This document shows positions 1 to 5,320 of a stretch of DNA of 7,833 bases, piece by piece. Each line of letters starts with the position of its first letter. Within the stretch, counting starts at the first letter, position 1. This stretch comes from a bacterium (GTDB lineage: Bacteria > Patescibacteriota > Gracilibacteria > UM-FILTER-43-11), in assembly GCA_030426875.1 (NCBI GenBank), contig JAUHXI010000063.1, forward strand, positions 1-7,833, given 5' to 3'. A model generated the notes under the pieces. It was not told the origin of the DNA. It did no database searches and was given only the letters and a program-made list of their open reading frames with translations. The position numbers were made by a program, and so were the translations under genes.

Positions 1-225
1 AAAGACCCCCTCATGTTAGAGCGTTTTTTTGAAGTCTTTTGCCACCTCCTCCGAAAAGCAGTGAATGATTTTGCCTCCAATAAGCCTCACGCTCTCAGGG
101 GGCGCTTCAGTCTGGGGCAATTGACGGAACTGTTTGAAAAATTAGTAAAAACACGCTATCTTACTCAACGGAATGTGAACAAAAAGTTAGCCTTGGAGAA
201 TCTCCTTTTAAGTACTGAAAAATAA
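1..225 (+). CDS. C-terminal end of a probable DNA polymerase III clamp-loader subunit (delta'-like), 5' truncated
   Basis: The frame is open from base 1, so this is the tail (about 74 residues) of a gene that starts upstream; the ATG at 13 is probably internal. It is all-helical and ends NVNKKLALENLLLS. A terminal helix of the form N-x-N-x-(K/R)-L-x-L-E-x-L-L-L is typical of the collar domain of clamp-loader subunits, especially HolB (delta'), and is also seen in gamma/tau. If that is right, the protein helps load the sliding clamp onto primed DNA. The AAA+ ATPase part lies outside the window, so the assignment rests on this motif and on the helical character alone. The stop is TAA at 223-225. 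About 100 bp follow before the TPR gene, with no clear terminator. It could also be another helical protein. Confidence 0.5.
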   Translation, partial: KDPLMLERFFEVFCHLLRKAVNDFASNKPHALRGRFSLGQLTELFEKLVKTRYLTQRNVNKKLALENLLLSTEK

Positions 226-228
226 GGA

Positions 229-262
229 TTTGAATTCCAAACTCCTTTGCCTCAAATTCAAA
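229..262. repeat. Weak 8-bp inverted repeat between the two first genes
   Basis: TTTGAATT at 229-236 is matched by its reverse complement AATTCAAA at 255-262, around an 18-nt spacer, immediately after the stop of the upstream gene. The stem is AT-only and no T run follows, so it is not a normal terminator. It may be chance. Confidence 0.25.
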
Positions 263-324
263 CTCATAAGCGCTAACGTCTTAAAAAATTTCAAAACTGG
301 ACCACCAATCTCCCCATTAATTCT

Positions 325-1125
325 ATGATCGAACTTTACGTATTCATTGCCGCTTTTATCGCAATTGTATTCATTCTGGTACGACGTTTTTTGGTGGTGA
401 AACGTGAAGAAAAAAAAGCATTTAAAGAAAAAGTTTCTAAAAAAGTTGAGGAGAACCGAAAGCTTATCAAAGAAGAGGAGAAAACCCCCTTTAAAAAGGA
501 GCATCTTAAGCAAGAGGAGGCCAAGCGGCATGACATTGGCAAATTTAAAGAGGAAATGAGACAAGCTGAAATGGCTTTGTCTAAAAATGATTTTGCCGAA
601 GCTAAAAAATTCCTCATTCAGGCCATGGCTCTAACGCCCGATGACATTCCAGTAGGCCTCAAATTAGCCAAGGTTTACATGGAGACTAAAGACTACAAAA
701 GAGCTGAGGCGCTTTATCGAGAAATGCTAGAAAATGAAACTGAAAACCCTGAAATCTATGAAGGAATCGGGAAAATCATGCTCAAAAATAAAGCCTACAA
801 AGAGGCTATTCAAGCTTATGTGAGAGCTGTTGAATTGGACGAAAAAAACCACGAACGATTGATTGCATTGGGTCAATTGTACCATTTGATGATGCGTTAC
901 GGCGTTGCGGCTGAGTGTTTCAGGCGAGCGGCTGAACTCAAGCCCCGCGAAGTGGACTACCTGTTTCTTTTGGCCGATGCCTGTGTGGCCGATGAGGATT
1001 TTGAAAATGCTTTATTCACTTACGAAAAGGTACTCACCATTGAGCCTTACAACGACAAGGCCAAATCATTTAGTCAGGATGTGAGGCTTAAAATCAAGGA
1101 GCAAGAAGCTCTTTTTAGTGATTGA
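325..1125 (+). CDS. Membrane-anchored tetratricopeptide repeat (TPR) protein
   Basis: This 266-residue protein has an N-terminal hydrophobic helix (about residues 3-20), followed by RR and a very Lys/Glu-rich, probably coiled-coil linker (about 26-72). By the positive-inside rule the body is cytoplasmic. Five consecutive 34-residue TPR units follow, at roughly 74-107, 108-141, 142-175, 176-209 and 210-243. They show the usual pattern of a small residue at position 8, A-x-x-x-Y/F near position 20 and P near position 32 (for example ALTPDD, LKPREV, IEPYND). TPR arrays are protein-interaction scaffolds, so a role in assembling complexes at the inner face of the membrane is a reasonable inference; no partner can be named. 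No Shine-Dalgarno sequence precedes the ATG, which was chosen because it directly precedes the membrane helix. The gene stands between the upstream partial gene and pyrF on the same strand, but gaps of about 95-100 bp argue against a tight operon. Stop TGA. Confidence 0.85.
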   Translation: MIELYVFIAAFIAIVFILVRRFLVVKREEKKAFKEKVSKKVEENRKLIKEEEKTPFKKEHLKQEEAKRHDIGKFKEEMRQAEMALSKNDFAEAKKFLIQAMALTPDDIPVGLKLAKVYMETKDYKRAEALYREMLENETENPEIYEGIGKIMLKNKAYKEAIQAYVRAVELDEKNHERLIALGQLYHLMMRYGVAAECFRRAAELKPREVDYLFLLADACVADEDFENALFTYEKVLTIEPYNDKAKSFSQDVRLKIKEQEALFSD

Positions 1126-1132
1126 ATATTCC

Positions 1133-1195
1133 TGAGTAGTGATTTCTGATTTTTGATCTATTCATTTTAAATTAAAAATCAGAAATCACTACTCA
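1133..1195. repeat. Perfect 22-bp inverted repeat (hairpin element) between the TPR gene and pyrF
   Basis: The left arm at 1133-1154 (begins TGAGTAGTGATTTCTG) is matched without error by the reverse complement at 1174-1195 (ends CAGAAATCACTACTCA), with a 19-nt AT-rich spacer. The element begins 7 bp after the TPR stop. A perfect stem this long is far beyond chance. It lacks a G+C-rich stem and a following T run, so it is not a classical terminator, although the RNA hairpin could stabilise or end the upstream transcript. It may be a dispersed palindromic (REP/MITE-like) element; other copies cannot be checked within this window. Confidence 0.8.
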
Positions 1196-1196
1196 C

Positions 1197-1213
1197 TAAT
1201 TATTAAATAATTA
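1197..1213. promoter_or_regulatory. 17-nt AT-only palindrome just upstream of the pyrF start
   Basis: TAATTATT at 1197-1204 and AATAATTA at 1206-1213 form a perfect palindrome around A1205, ending 6 nt before the pyrF ATG. It contains AATAAT (1206-1211), which is close to a -10 box and sits so that a transcript would begin a base or two before the start codon. It could be a promoter core or an operator. Such palindromes also occur by chance in AT-rich spacers, and no good -35 box is visible. Confidence 0.35.
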
Positions 1214-1219
1214 AGGCTC

Positions 1220-2140
1220 ATGCTCCACTTTGCCGACAAACTCACCAATCGTATTGCCACCCTTGCCAGTCCCATTTGTGTAGGATTAGATCCACGCCTG
1301 AATCAAATTCCAGAACACATCCTTGAGCAAGTCATTGAGGAATACGGAGAAACAACCGAGGGCGCTGCTGAGGCCATCATTCAATTCAACTTCGGCATCA
1401 TTGATGGTATTGCTGATATTGTTCCAGTTGTAAAACCTCAGATTGCGTTTTATGAATGCTTTGGACACCATGGACTACGGGCTTATGAAGAAACGGTTCG
1501 CTATGCTCAAGAAAAGGGTCTTTTGGTGATTGGAGATGCCAAGCGAAATGATATAGGTTCGACGGCTGAAGCTTATGCCAATGGCCATTTGGGACAGGTT
1601 CAAATTTTTGATGACATGCAATCGACCATCAATGTTGACGCCCTTACTGTTACTCCATATTTGGGAACGGATGGCATCAAGCCTTTTACGGATGTTTGTC
1701 AGGAAAATGGAAAGGGTATTTTTGTTTTGGTTCGCACGTCCAATCCTTCTTCGGACGAAATTCAAGGGCAACCTTTGGGGGATCATTTGATGGATGAGCA
1801 TGTGGCAGGTTTGGTTGAGGGATGGGGGCGAGAGCTTATTGGTCAAACTGGCTTTTCTTCGGTTGGCGCTGTGGTGGGTGCCACGTATCCCGAAGAAGCC
1901 CGCGTCCTTCGAAATTTAATGCCCAATCAAATTTTCTTGGTTCCTGGTTATGGCGCTCAAGGGGGTGGAGCGGAAGATGTAAAACCTTGTTTTCATGAGA
2001 ATGGCACAGGTGCTGTGGTCAACTCTTCCCGTGGGATTATTTTTGCCTACCAAAAAAATGGCCAAACCGGTGAGGCTTTTGTTGAAGCGGCTAGAGAGGC
2101 AGCCTTGGCGATGAAGGAGGATTTGGGACGGTTGTTTTAG
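1220..2140 (+). CDS. pyrF: Orotidine 5'-phosphate decarboxylase (type 2 family)
   Basis: The enzyme decarboxylates OMP to UMP, the last step of de novo pyrimidine synthesis, in the cytoplasm. The protein has 306 residues, near the usual 270-300 of type-2 (bacterial/mycobacterial-like) PyrF. Visible motifs in TIM-barrel order are: GLDPR at 22-26; VKPQIAFYE at 71-79 with the conserved Lys72; the catalytic GDAKRNDIGSTA at 105-116 (Asp106, Lys108, Asp111); TVTPYLG at 143-149; VGATYP at 219-224; the phosphate-binding VPGYGAQGG at 241-249; and NSSRGI at 268-273 with Arg271. All key residues are present, so it should be active. Only a weak AAGG lies 3 nt before the ATG. The next Met in frame lies far downstream, past the GLDPR motif, so this start is secure. 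No other pyr gene is in the window. It converges with the broken gene to its right, and a weak hairpin with a T run lies between them. Stop TAG. Confidence 0.95.
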   Translation: MLHFADKLTNRIATLASPICVGLDPRLNQIPEHILEQVIEEYGETTEGAAEAIIQFNFGIIDGIADIVPVVKPQIAFYECFGHHGLRAYEETVRYAQEKGLLVIGDAKRNDIGSTAEAYANGHLGQVQIFDDMQSTINVDALTVTPYLGTDGIKPFTDVCQENGKGIFVLVRTSNPSSDEIQGQPLGDHLMDEHVAGLVEGWGRELIGQTGFSSVGAVVGATYPEEARVLRNLMPNQIFLVPGYGAQGGGAEDVKPCFHENGTGAVVNSSRGIIFAYQKNGQTGEAFVEAAREAALAMKEDLGRLF

Positions 2141-2143
2141 ACC

Positions 2144-2194
2144 TGCTTAATTCCATCAAAAAACTGCTCAATTTAAGCACGTGGTTGTTTTTTT
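2144..2194 (+). terminator. Weak candidate terminator downstream of pyrF
   Basis: Just after the pyrF stop, TGCTTAA (2144-2150) pairs with TTAAGCA (2173-2179); alternatively a short hairpin forms from TGCT (2165-2168) and AGCA (2176-2179). A run of seven T follows at 2188-2194. On the opposite strand the short hairpin is followed by GTTTTTTG, so it could serve both convergent transcripts. The stems are weak and AT-rich, so this is only a candidate. Confidence 0.35.
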
Positions 2195-2531
2195 ATCCTA
2201 AATTTTTTAATAAAGTCTTCCAGTAAAGTAATGTCCTTTTTATTTCTTTCTCACCTTGTGAATCAATTTCTAATTTCCCCCCAATCATTTCTATTAAACT
2301 AATCACGTTTTCAATCTCTTCCAAAGAAAAAACAATTTCTTCCTTGCTGATACTTTTTAAACGTTCAATCGCCTCTGTATTTATGGGACGAATCCATTCC
2401 CAAGCCACAGATGAGCTGAAAGTGTAAAAATCTGAAAACTCGTTAAGGGTTTGAATTAGTGAGGACAAGGCCCCTTTTAAAAAGTAGCGTCGCACGGAAA
2501 AATCCATTGAATTGGTAGATACCAAGAACAT
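2193..2531 (-). CDS. Hypothetical protein, probably the 3' part of a frameshifted gene
   Basis: This 112-residue frame has no family I recognise. It is rich in Leu, Glu and Ile, with amphipathic helices (for example EAIERLKSISKEEIVFSLEEIENVISLIEMIGG, residues about 54-86) that suggest a small helical cytoplasmic protein. The ATG has no Shine-Dalgarno sequence, and a stop lies close upstream in the same frame. An ORF in another frame runs into it from upstream and looks like the missing N-terminus (see the pseudogene entry at 2193-2706). A gene caller would report this frame on its own, but I think it is not a complete native protein. It ends against the pyrF spacer, convergent with pyrF. Confidence 0.45.
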   Translation of the reverse strand: MFLVSTNSMDFSVRRYFLKGALSSLIQTLNEFSDFYTFSSSVAWEWIRPINTEAIERLKSISKEEIVFSLEEIENVISLIEMIGGKLEIDSQGEKEIKRTLLYWKTLLKNLG

Positions 2532-2706
2532 TATTGATCATTATCTCCTCACTTAAAAGCAAATCCCGTAAATTTTGCCACGTGTTCTCACGGTACCACT
2601 TAAAATCCTCTTCGTCATCCTCACAACAGCCAATACAGTCAATACCACTAAAAGGAGGTTTGACAGGTTCAGGCTAGGATTTAATAGATTGGATTAAATG
2701 CTTCAT
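2193..2706 (-). pseudogene. Broken hypothetical gene: one in-frame TAG plus one frameshift (reconstructed, about 170 aa)
   Basis: Reading leftward from ATG at 2706-2704 gives MKHLIQSIKS, then TAG (2676-2674). The same frame continues PEPVKPPFSGIDCIGCC, then a very acidic stretch and an amphipathic region (KWYRENTWQNLRDLLLSEE) that reads like real protein. This frame closes at TAA 2445-2443, but the frame one base over (ATG at 2531) continues with plausible protein to 2193. Joining them needs a +1 shift between about 2541 and 2445, consistent with one inserted base. No ATG, GTG or TTG follows the TAG before the Cys-rich GIDCIGCC segment, so a late start does not rescue it. The total span (514 bases) is one more than a multiple of three, as expected. 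The family is not recognised; the Cys cluster followed by acidic residues might bind metal. Genuine decay and sequence error both fit. Confidence 0.55.
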
Positions 2707-2761
2707 TTAGCGATAAAATGGTTACAAATTATAAAAAAATTCTTACTATTCACTGCTTAGG

Positions 2762-3265
2762 TCAAATCTCCCGACTATCATAGGCCCAATGCAATAAGGC
2801 CTGTCGCTGTTTTTTTCTGCAGGTGAGCTCTTTGGAGTGGCAGTTTTTTTTGACCTGAGCAATGTGCCGCACCATCGCCTTCCAACGCTTAATCTGTCGC
2901 TCATCATCCTCACAGCGCCGACCGAAATAGTAGCGACAATACCACTGAAACCAGCCCCGTGGGTCTTCGTGATAAATCCAGTCTTTCATTCGCCAGTATG
3001 AAAGAGGTTTTGAGGCATTGATCTCAAAAAAATTCAATTCCGGATCATGAAATTTGGAACACAATCTGGCCTTCTTAAACCATTCTTCCGGAAATTCCTC
3101 TCGACAATCGGTCATGTACCTACCCCCAAAGACCCCCAATTCAAGCATTTCTTTGGGGGTCAGTTCAGGTTTAAAGTCGGGATGAAAGTTCTTCCCTTCT
3201 GGCTCCGTTCGGTAATAAACATAATCAGCCTGCATTTTGTCATTGACGATGATTTTTTGCTTCAT
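2762..3265 (-). CDS. Conserved protein of unknown function (167 aa, C-terminal RQRQALLHWAYDSR motif)
   Basis: The 167-residue protein has no signal peptide or membrane segment. It is rich in aromatic and basic residues. Highly patterned blocks are: LTPKEMLELGVFGG (35-48), EEFPEEWFKKA (56-66), ASKPLSYW (84-91), DPRGWFQWYCRYYFGRR (101-117), DERQIKRWKAM (121-131) and CRKKQRQALLHWAYDSR (149-165). I recall these blocks from a widely distributed family of uncharacterised proteins in bacteria and some eukaryotes; no function is known to me. The invariant-looking Trp, Arg, Asp and Cys residues hint at nucleic acid or cofactor binding, but that is speculation. The ATG lies 6 bp after the VOC gene stop on the same strand, so the two are very likely co-transcribed with VOC first. 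No Shine-Dalgarno sequence is visible. Stop TGA. About 55 bp of AT-rich spacer separates it from the broken gene downstream. Confidence 0.8.
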   Translation of the reverse strand: MKQKIIVNDKMQADYVYYRTEPEGKNFHPDFKPELTPKEMLELGVFGGRYMTDCREEFPEEWFKKARLCSKFHDPELNFFEINASKPLSYWRMKDWIYHEDPRGWFQWYCRYYFGRRCEDDERQIKRWKAMVRHIAQVKKNCHSKELTCRKKQRQALLHWAYDSREI

Positions 3266-3271
3266 GGCTTA

Positions 3272-3670
3272 TTACATTGAATGTATGGCAACCGTATTTC
3301 CTTCAGTGTCCATGAAAATTCCAATGAACCCATGCTCACCAATGTCCATTTTATCTTTGAGGACTTTACCCCCAGCGGCTTCAACTTTACCCAGTTCATT
3401 GGCTAAATCACCAGAATTAGCGTTGAAGTAAACGACAGTTCCTGTGGCAGATGGTTGAGACATCTCGTGTTTAACAAGAGCTCCACCTGCTCCATATTTT
3501 TCACCTTCTGCATCGGGTTCATCCATGGGGAACCAGGCCATTTGCATGCCATTTTCTTCAGGCTTGAGGTCCATTTTATAACCAAAAACCGTTTCATAAA
3601 ATTTTATAGCCCGATCCATGTCTGTGACAGGAATTTCGAACCATCCTACAACGTTGTATTTAAGATCCAT
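3272..3670 (-). CDS. VOC-superfamily (glyoxalase/bleomycin-resistance fold) protein
   Basis: The 132-residue cytoplasmic protein has two beta-alpha-beta-beta-beta modules, about residues 6-66 and 76-132. The opening VVGWFEIPVTDMDRAIKFYETVFG (7-30) and the closing IGEHGFIGIFMDTEGNTVAIHS (110-131) are typical of the small single-domain VOC proteins labelled glyoxalase or lactoylglutathione lyase-like. They usually dimerise and bind a divalent metal in a cleft made by both modules. The substrate cannot be read from sequence; true glyoxalase I activity is not implied, and the metal-binding set (His/Glu) is not clearly complete. It is the first gene of a likely two-gene unit with the conserved unknown protein 6 bp downstream. 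The start was chosen because translation begins at the first beta strand as in the family; the region upstream is AT-rich without a ribosome site. Stop TAA. Confidence 0.9.
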   Translation of the reverse strand: MDLKYNVVGWFEIPVTDMDRAIKFYETVFGYKMDLKPEENGMQMAWFPMDEPDAEGEKYGAGGALVKHEMSQPSATGTVVYFNANSGDLANELGKVEAAGGKVLKDKMDIGEHGFIGIFMDTEGNTVAIHSM

Positions 3671-3823
3671 AATAAAAATAAGTTATTGATAAAGTAGCTT
3701 CCACTCTACCAATTTTTTTCAACTTACCAAGTAATTGCTGTGGACAAGGCCACGCGTTCGAAGCCCAGTGGGAAATAGTAATTTTAAAAGCAATGGATCA
3801 ATGCGCTACTTTAAGCAAAAAAA

Positions 3824-4723
3824 TCAAACCTTCTTTTTAGGTTTATTCGCTCTGTTTTTAGAAATTTCAAGCTTTTTCACCACATTTTTTTCAATCCGTT
3901 TGATTTTAATGTCAACCCCATCTATCTTAACCACTTCGTCCACTTCAGGAAAACGCTTAAGTTCCTTCAAAACAACCAAACTTAACACCTCGTGTTCTGG
4001 ATAAGGTAGGTCAACACTCAAGTCTTCATTGATCTGAGATACCCGCACACCTCCATCGGCTTCCCACAGGTTTCTATTCAACTTTTTAACACTGGGTTGA
4101 GGCCCATTATTTTTTGCTCTAATACCGGTGATTTCCTCCATGATATTTGAGGCGGTCACCATCCCAACGGTCTGACCATATTCATCAATCACCATTGCCA
4201 TGCGTTTATTCTTCTCATTTAAAACTTTAAATAATTGAATAAAAGTGGCTGTATTGGGCACCACTACCGATTGAGTGAGTCGAGCCTCCTTAAGCGGGAA
4301 TTTATTTTTTGAATTTTGTAGGAGTTGTACCAAGTCATGCAGCGAAATAATGCCCTTAATTGCATTGATGTCATTTTCGTAAACGGGGAATTCAACATGT
4401 TTTTTTCCATCTAAAAATTGAATCAATTCATTTCGACTCACAGTCACATCTAAGGCAGCAATATCTTTTAAGGGGATCATAACCTCTTTCACTTTCGTTT
4501 CTCCAAATCGTAACACATGCTTTAAAAAAACATCTTGCCCCTCCTCAATCACCCCTTCATTTGTCCCAATTTCAATCATAGCCTCAATTTCCTTTTCACT
4601 AATAGAGTTAAAAATCCCTTGCTTGACCTTGAGTAGCCTTGAAAATACATTGATAATGACTTCAAAAAGATAAATGATAGGACGAATCATAAAGATAAAC
4701 CCAACCAGTGGGTAAGCCACCAC
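3824..4723 (-). CDS. CNNM/HlyC/CorC-type membrane protein, C-terminal part (CBS pair + CorC domain), separated by frameshift
   Basis: This 299-residue frame opens at a GTG but is really the continuation of the DUF21 fragment at 4687-5079. Residues 1-28 are the last membrane helix (VAYPLVGFIFMIRPIIYLF). Then come the linker SEKEIEAMIEIGTNEGVIEEGQ (42-63), a CBS pair (about 80-136 and 148-203, with VKEVMIPLKDIAALD and VIDEYGQTVGMVTASNIMEEITG), and the CorC_HlyC transporter-associated domain (about 216-288), ending in a Lys-rich tail. Family members are linked to Mg2+ or other cation efflux; the CBS pair typically binds nucleotide and the CorC domain is cytoplasmic. Upstream of the GTG the frame continues NVALGFPERFSRV, matching the conserved family sequence, back to a TAA at 4762-4760. 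That stop disappears if one A is restored to the A run. The GTG is therefore probably not the native start. Stop TGA. Confidence 0.85.
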   Translation of the reverse strand: MVAYPLVGFIFMIRPIIYLFEVIINVFSRLLKVKQGIFNSISEKEIEAMIEIGTNEGVIEEGQDVFLKHVLRFGETKVKEVMIPLKDIAALDVTVSRNELIQFLDGKKHVEFPVYENDINAIKGIISLHDLVQLLQNSKNKFPLKEARLTQSVVVPNTATFIQLFKVLNEKNKRMAMVIDEYGQTVGMVTASNIMEEITGIRAKNNGPQPSVKKLNRNLWEADGGVRVSQINEDLSVDLPYPEHEVLSLVVLKELKRFPEVDEVVKIDGVDIKIKRIEKNVVKKLEISKNRANKPKKKV

Positions 4724-5079
4724 CCTAGAAAAGCGTTCAGGAAAACCCAGCGCAACGTTTTAGGTAAAATGGAGCCAAATAGAATCAAGACGAAGGTGAA
4801 AGGGATGATGAGCCAACTCACCTTACTCGAGTCATCAAACAATTCAAAAGCCCACAGTGTGGCCAAAAAAGTAGCAATGATGTTCACCGCCTGATTGCTA
4901 ACCAAAATTGAAACCAGTACTCGCTGAGGATTTTGCTTCAGTTTAGTGACGGCTGCACTTCCAAAACGACCGTCATCTTGCATCGACAAAACCTTTGCCC
5001 GACTGAGGGATGTGAGGGCAATTTCTGAGGCTGAAAAAAGGCCAGAAGCGATGATGAGAAGTATGAGGCCGAAGGTCAT
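4687..5079 (-). CDS. CNNM/HlyC/CorC-type membrane protein, N-terminal DUF21 part, frame lost after residue 107
   Basis: The 130-residue frame starts with a membrane helix (TFGLILLIIASGLFSASEIAL). It includes the hallmark SASEIALTSLSRAKV (residues 16-30), as in the DUF21/CNNM transmembrane domain, then SNQAVNIIATFLATLWAF (61-78) and WLIIPFTFVLILFGSILPK (89-107). The conserved GSILPK should continue into N-x-A-L...PER, but after the A run at 4761-4758 this frame gives RWVFLNAFLGWWLTHW and stops at TGA. Restoring one A gives PKNVALGFPERF and joins the C-terminal part, for a 418-residue protein of normal family length. The two fragments overlap by 37 bp. The ATG has no Shine-Dalgarno sequence. 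A loose promoter-like pair (TTGAAC, 16 bp, TAAACT) lies upstream, at low confidence. Confidence 0.85.
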   Translation of the reverse strand: MTFGLILLIIASGLFSASEIALTSLSRAKVLSMQDDGRFGSAAVTKLKQNPQRVLVSILVSNQAVNIIATFLATLWAFELFDDSSKVSWLIIPFTFVLILFGSILPKTLRWVFLNAFLGWWLTHWLGLSL

Positions 5080-5184
5080 TTTTTTAGCTTAGAAGCTTAT
5101 AAAATTTACAGAGTTTAATCTCGTAGGCTCAGAGTTCAATTAATCCTTATATTCTAACATAAAATGAATGATAAATCAATAGCC

Positions 5185-5223
5185 AAACAAAAAGAAGGCG
5201 ACAATTGAGTTTATGTCGCCTTC
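5185..5223 (-). terminator. Rho-independent terminator of the protease/zinc-ribbon/rhodanese operon
   Basis: GAAGGCGACA (read leftward from 5223 to 5214) pairs perfectly over 10 bp with TGTCGCCTTC (5203 to 5194), around a 10-nt loop. On the minus strand the stem is followed at once by TTTTTGTTT (5193-5185). This is a textbook intrinsic terminator about 100 bp after the rhodanese stop, insulating the CNNM gene. On the plus strand the stem has no T run, so it acts in one direction. Confidence 0.85.
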
Positions 5224-5233
5224 AAACGAGTTA

Positions 5234-5312
5234 ATCCCCTAGCCCCCTTTGATAAAGGGGGGGCATTTTAATCCAATCACCCTCTATTGTAGGGGGCTGA
5301 CAAGGCGGGGTG
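5234..5312. repeat. G+C-rich palindromic intergenic element (REP-like)
   Basis: This stretch differs sharply in composition from its AT-rich surroundings. It holds a perfect hairpin CCCCCTTT (5243-5250) / AAAGGGGG (5254-5261) with a 3-nt loop. After an AT gap comes a second, weaker one (CCCTC / GGGGG around TATTGTA, about 5279-5295), then GGCGGGG. The block TAGCCCCCTTTGATAAAGGG resembles palindromic intergenic repeats I recall from several bacterial genomes. No T run follows on either strand, so it is not a standard terminator. Copies elsewhere in the genome would confirm it. Confidence 0.55.
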
Positions 5313-5320
5313 TGTGCAGT

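Noticed and set aside
208..617. Long minus-strand frames opposite the TPR gene.
   Set aside because: They are the reverse complement of a Lys/Glu-rich coding region, giving Phe/Leu/Ser-rich nonsense; the plus strand carries a clear TPR protein.
1475..1846. Minus-strand and alternative plus-strand frames inside pyrF (also 1286-1471 and 1575-1790).
   Set aside because: They lie wholly within a complete pyrF with all motifs and show no recognisable domain.
2650..2660. AAAAGGAGGTTTG on the plus strand looks like a strong ribosome binding site.
   Set aside because: No plus-strand ORF follows, and the sequence is explained as the complement of the Pro-Pro-Phe codons in the broken minus-strand gene.
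2674..2676. TAG read as an amino acid (stop-codon recoding).
   Set aside because: TAG is the natural terminator of pyrF, the serine protease and the rhodanese in this window, so it is an ordinary stop here.
3740..3775. Possible tRNA 3' end or attachment site: TTCGAA flanked by short complementary bits in the spacer left of the CNNM gene.
   Set aside because: The 5-bp arms around TTCGAAG do not pair, there is no acceptor partner or anticodon arm within reach on either strand, and no CCA end. The GTGG/CCAC pairings nearby are only 4 bp.
4687..4762. Programmed -1 frameshift in the CNNM gene.
   Set aside because: The site does not form an X-XXY-YYZ heptamer, and re-pairing AAA to TAA is poor. 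A lost A in a homopolymer explains it more simply.
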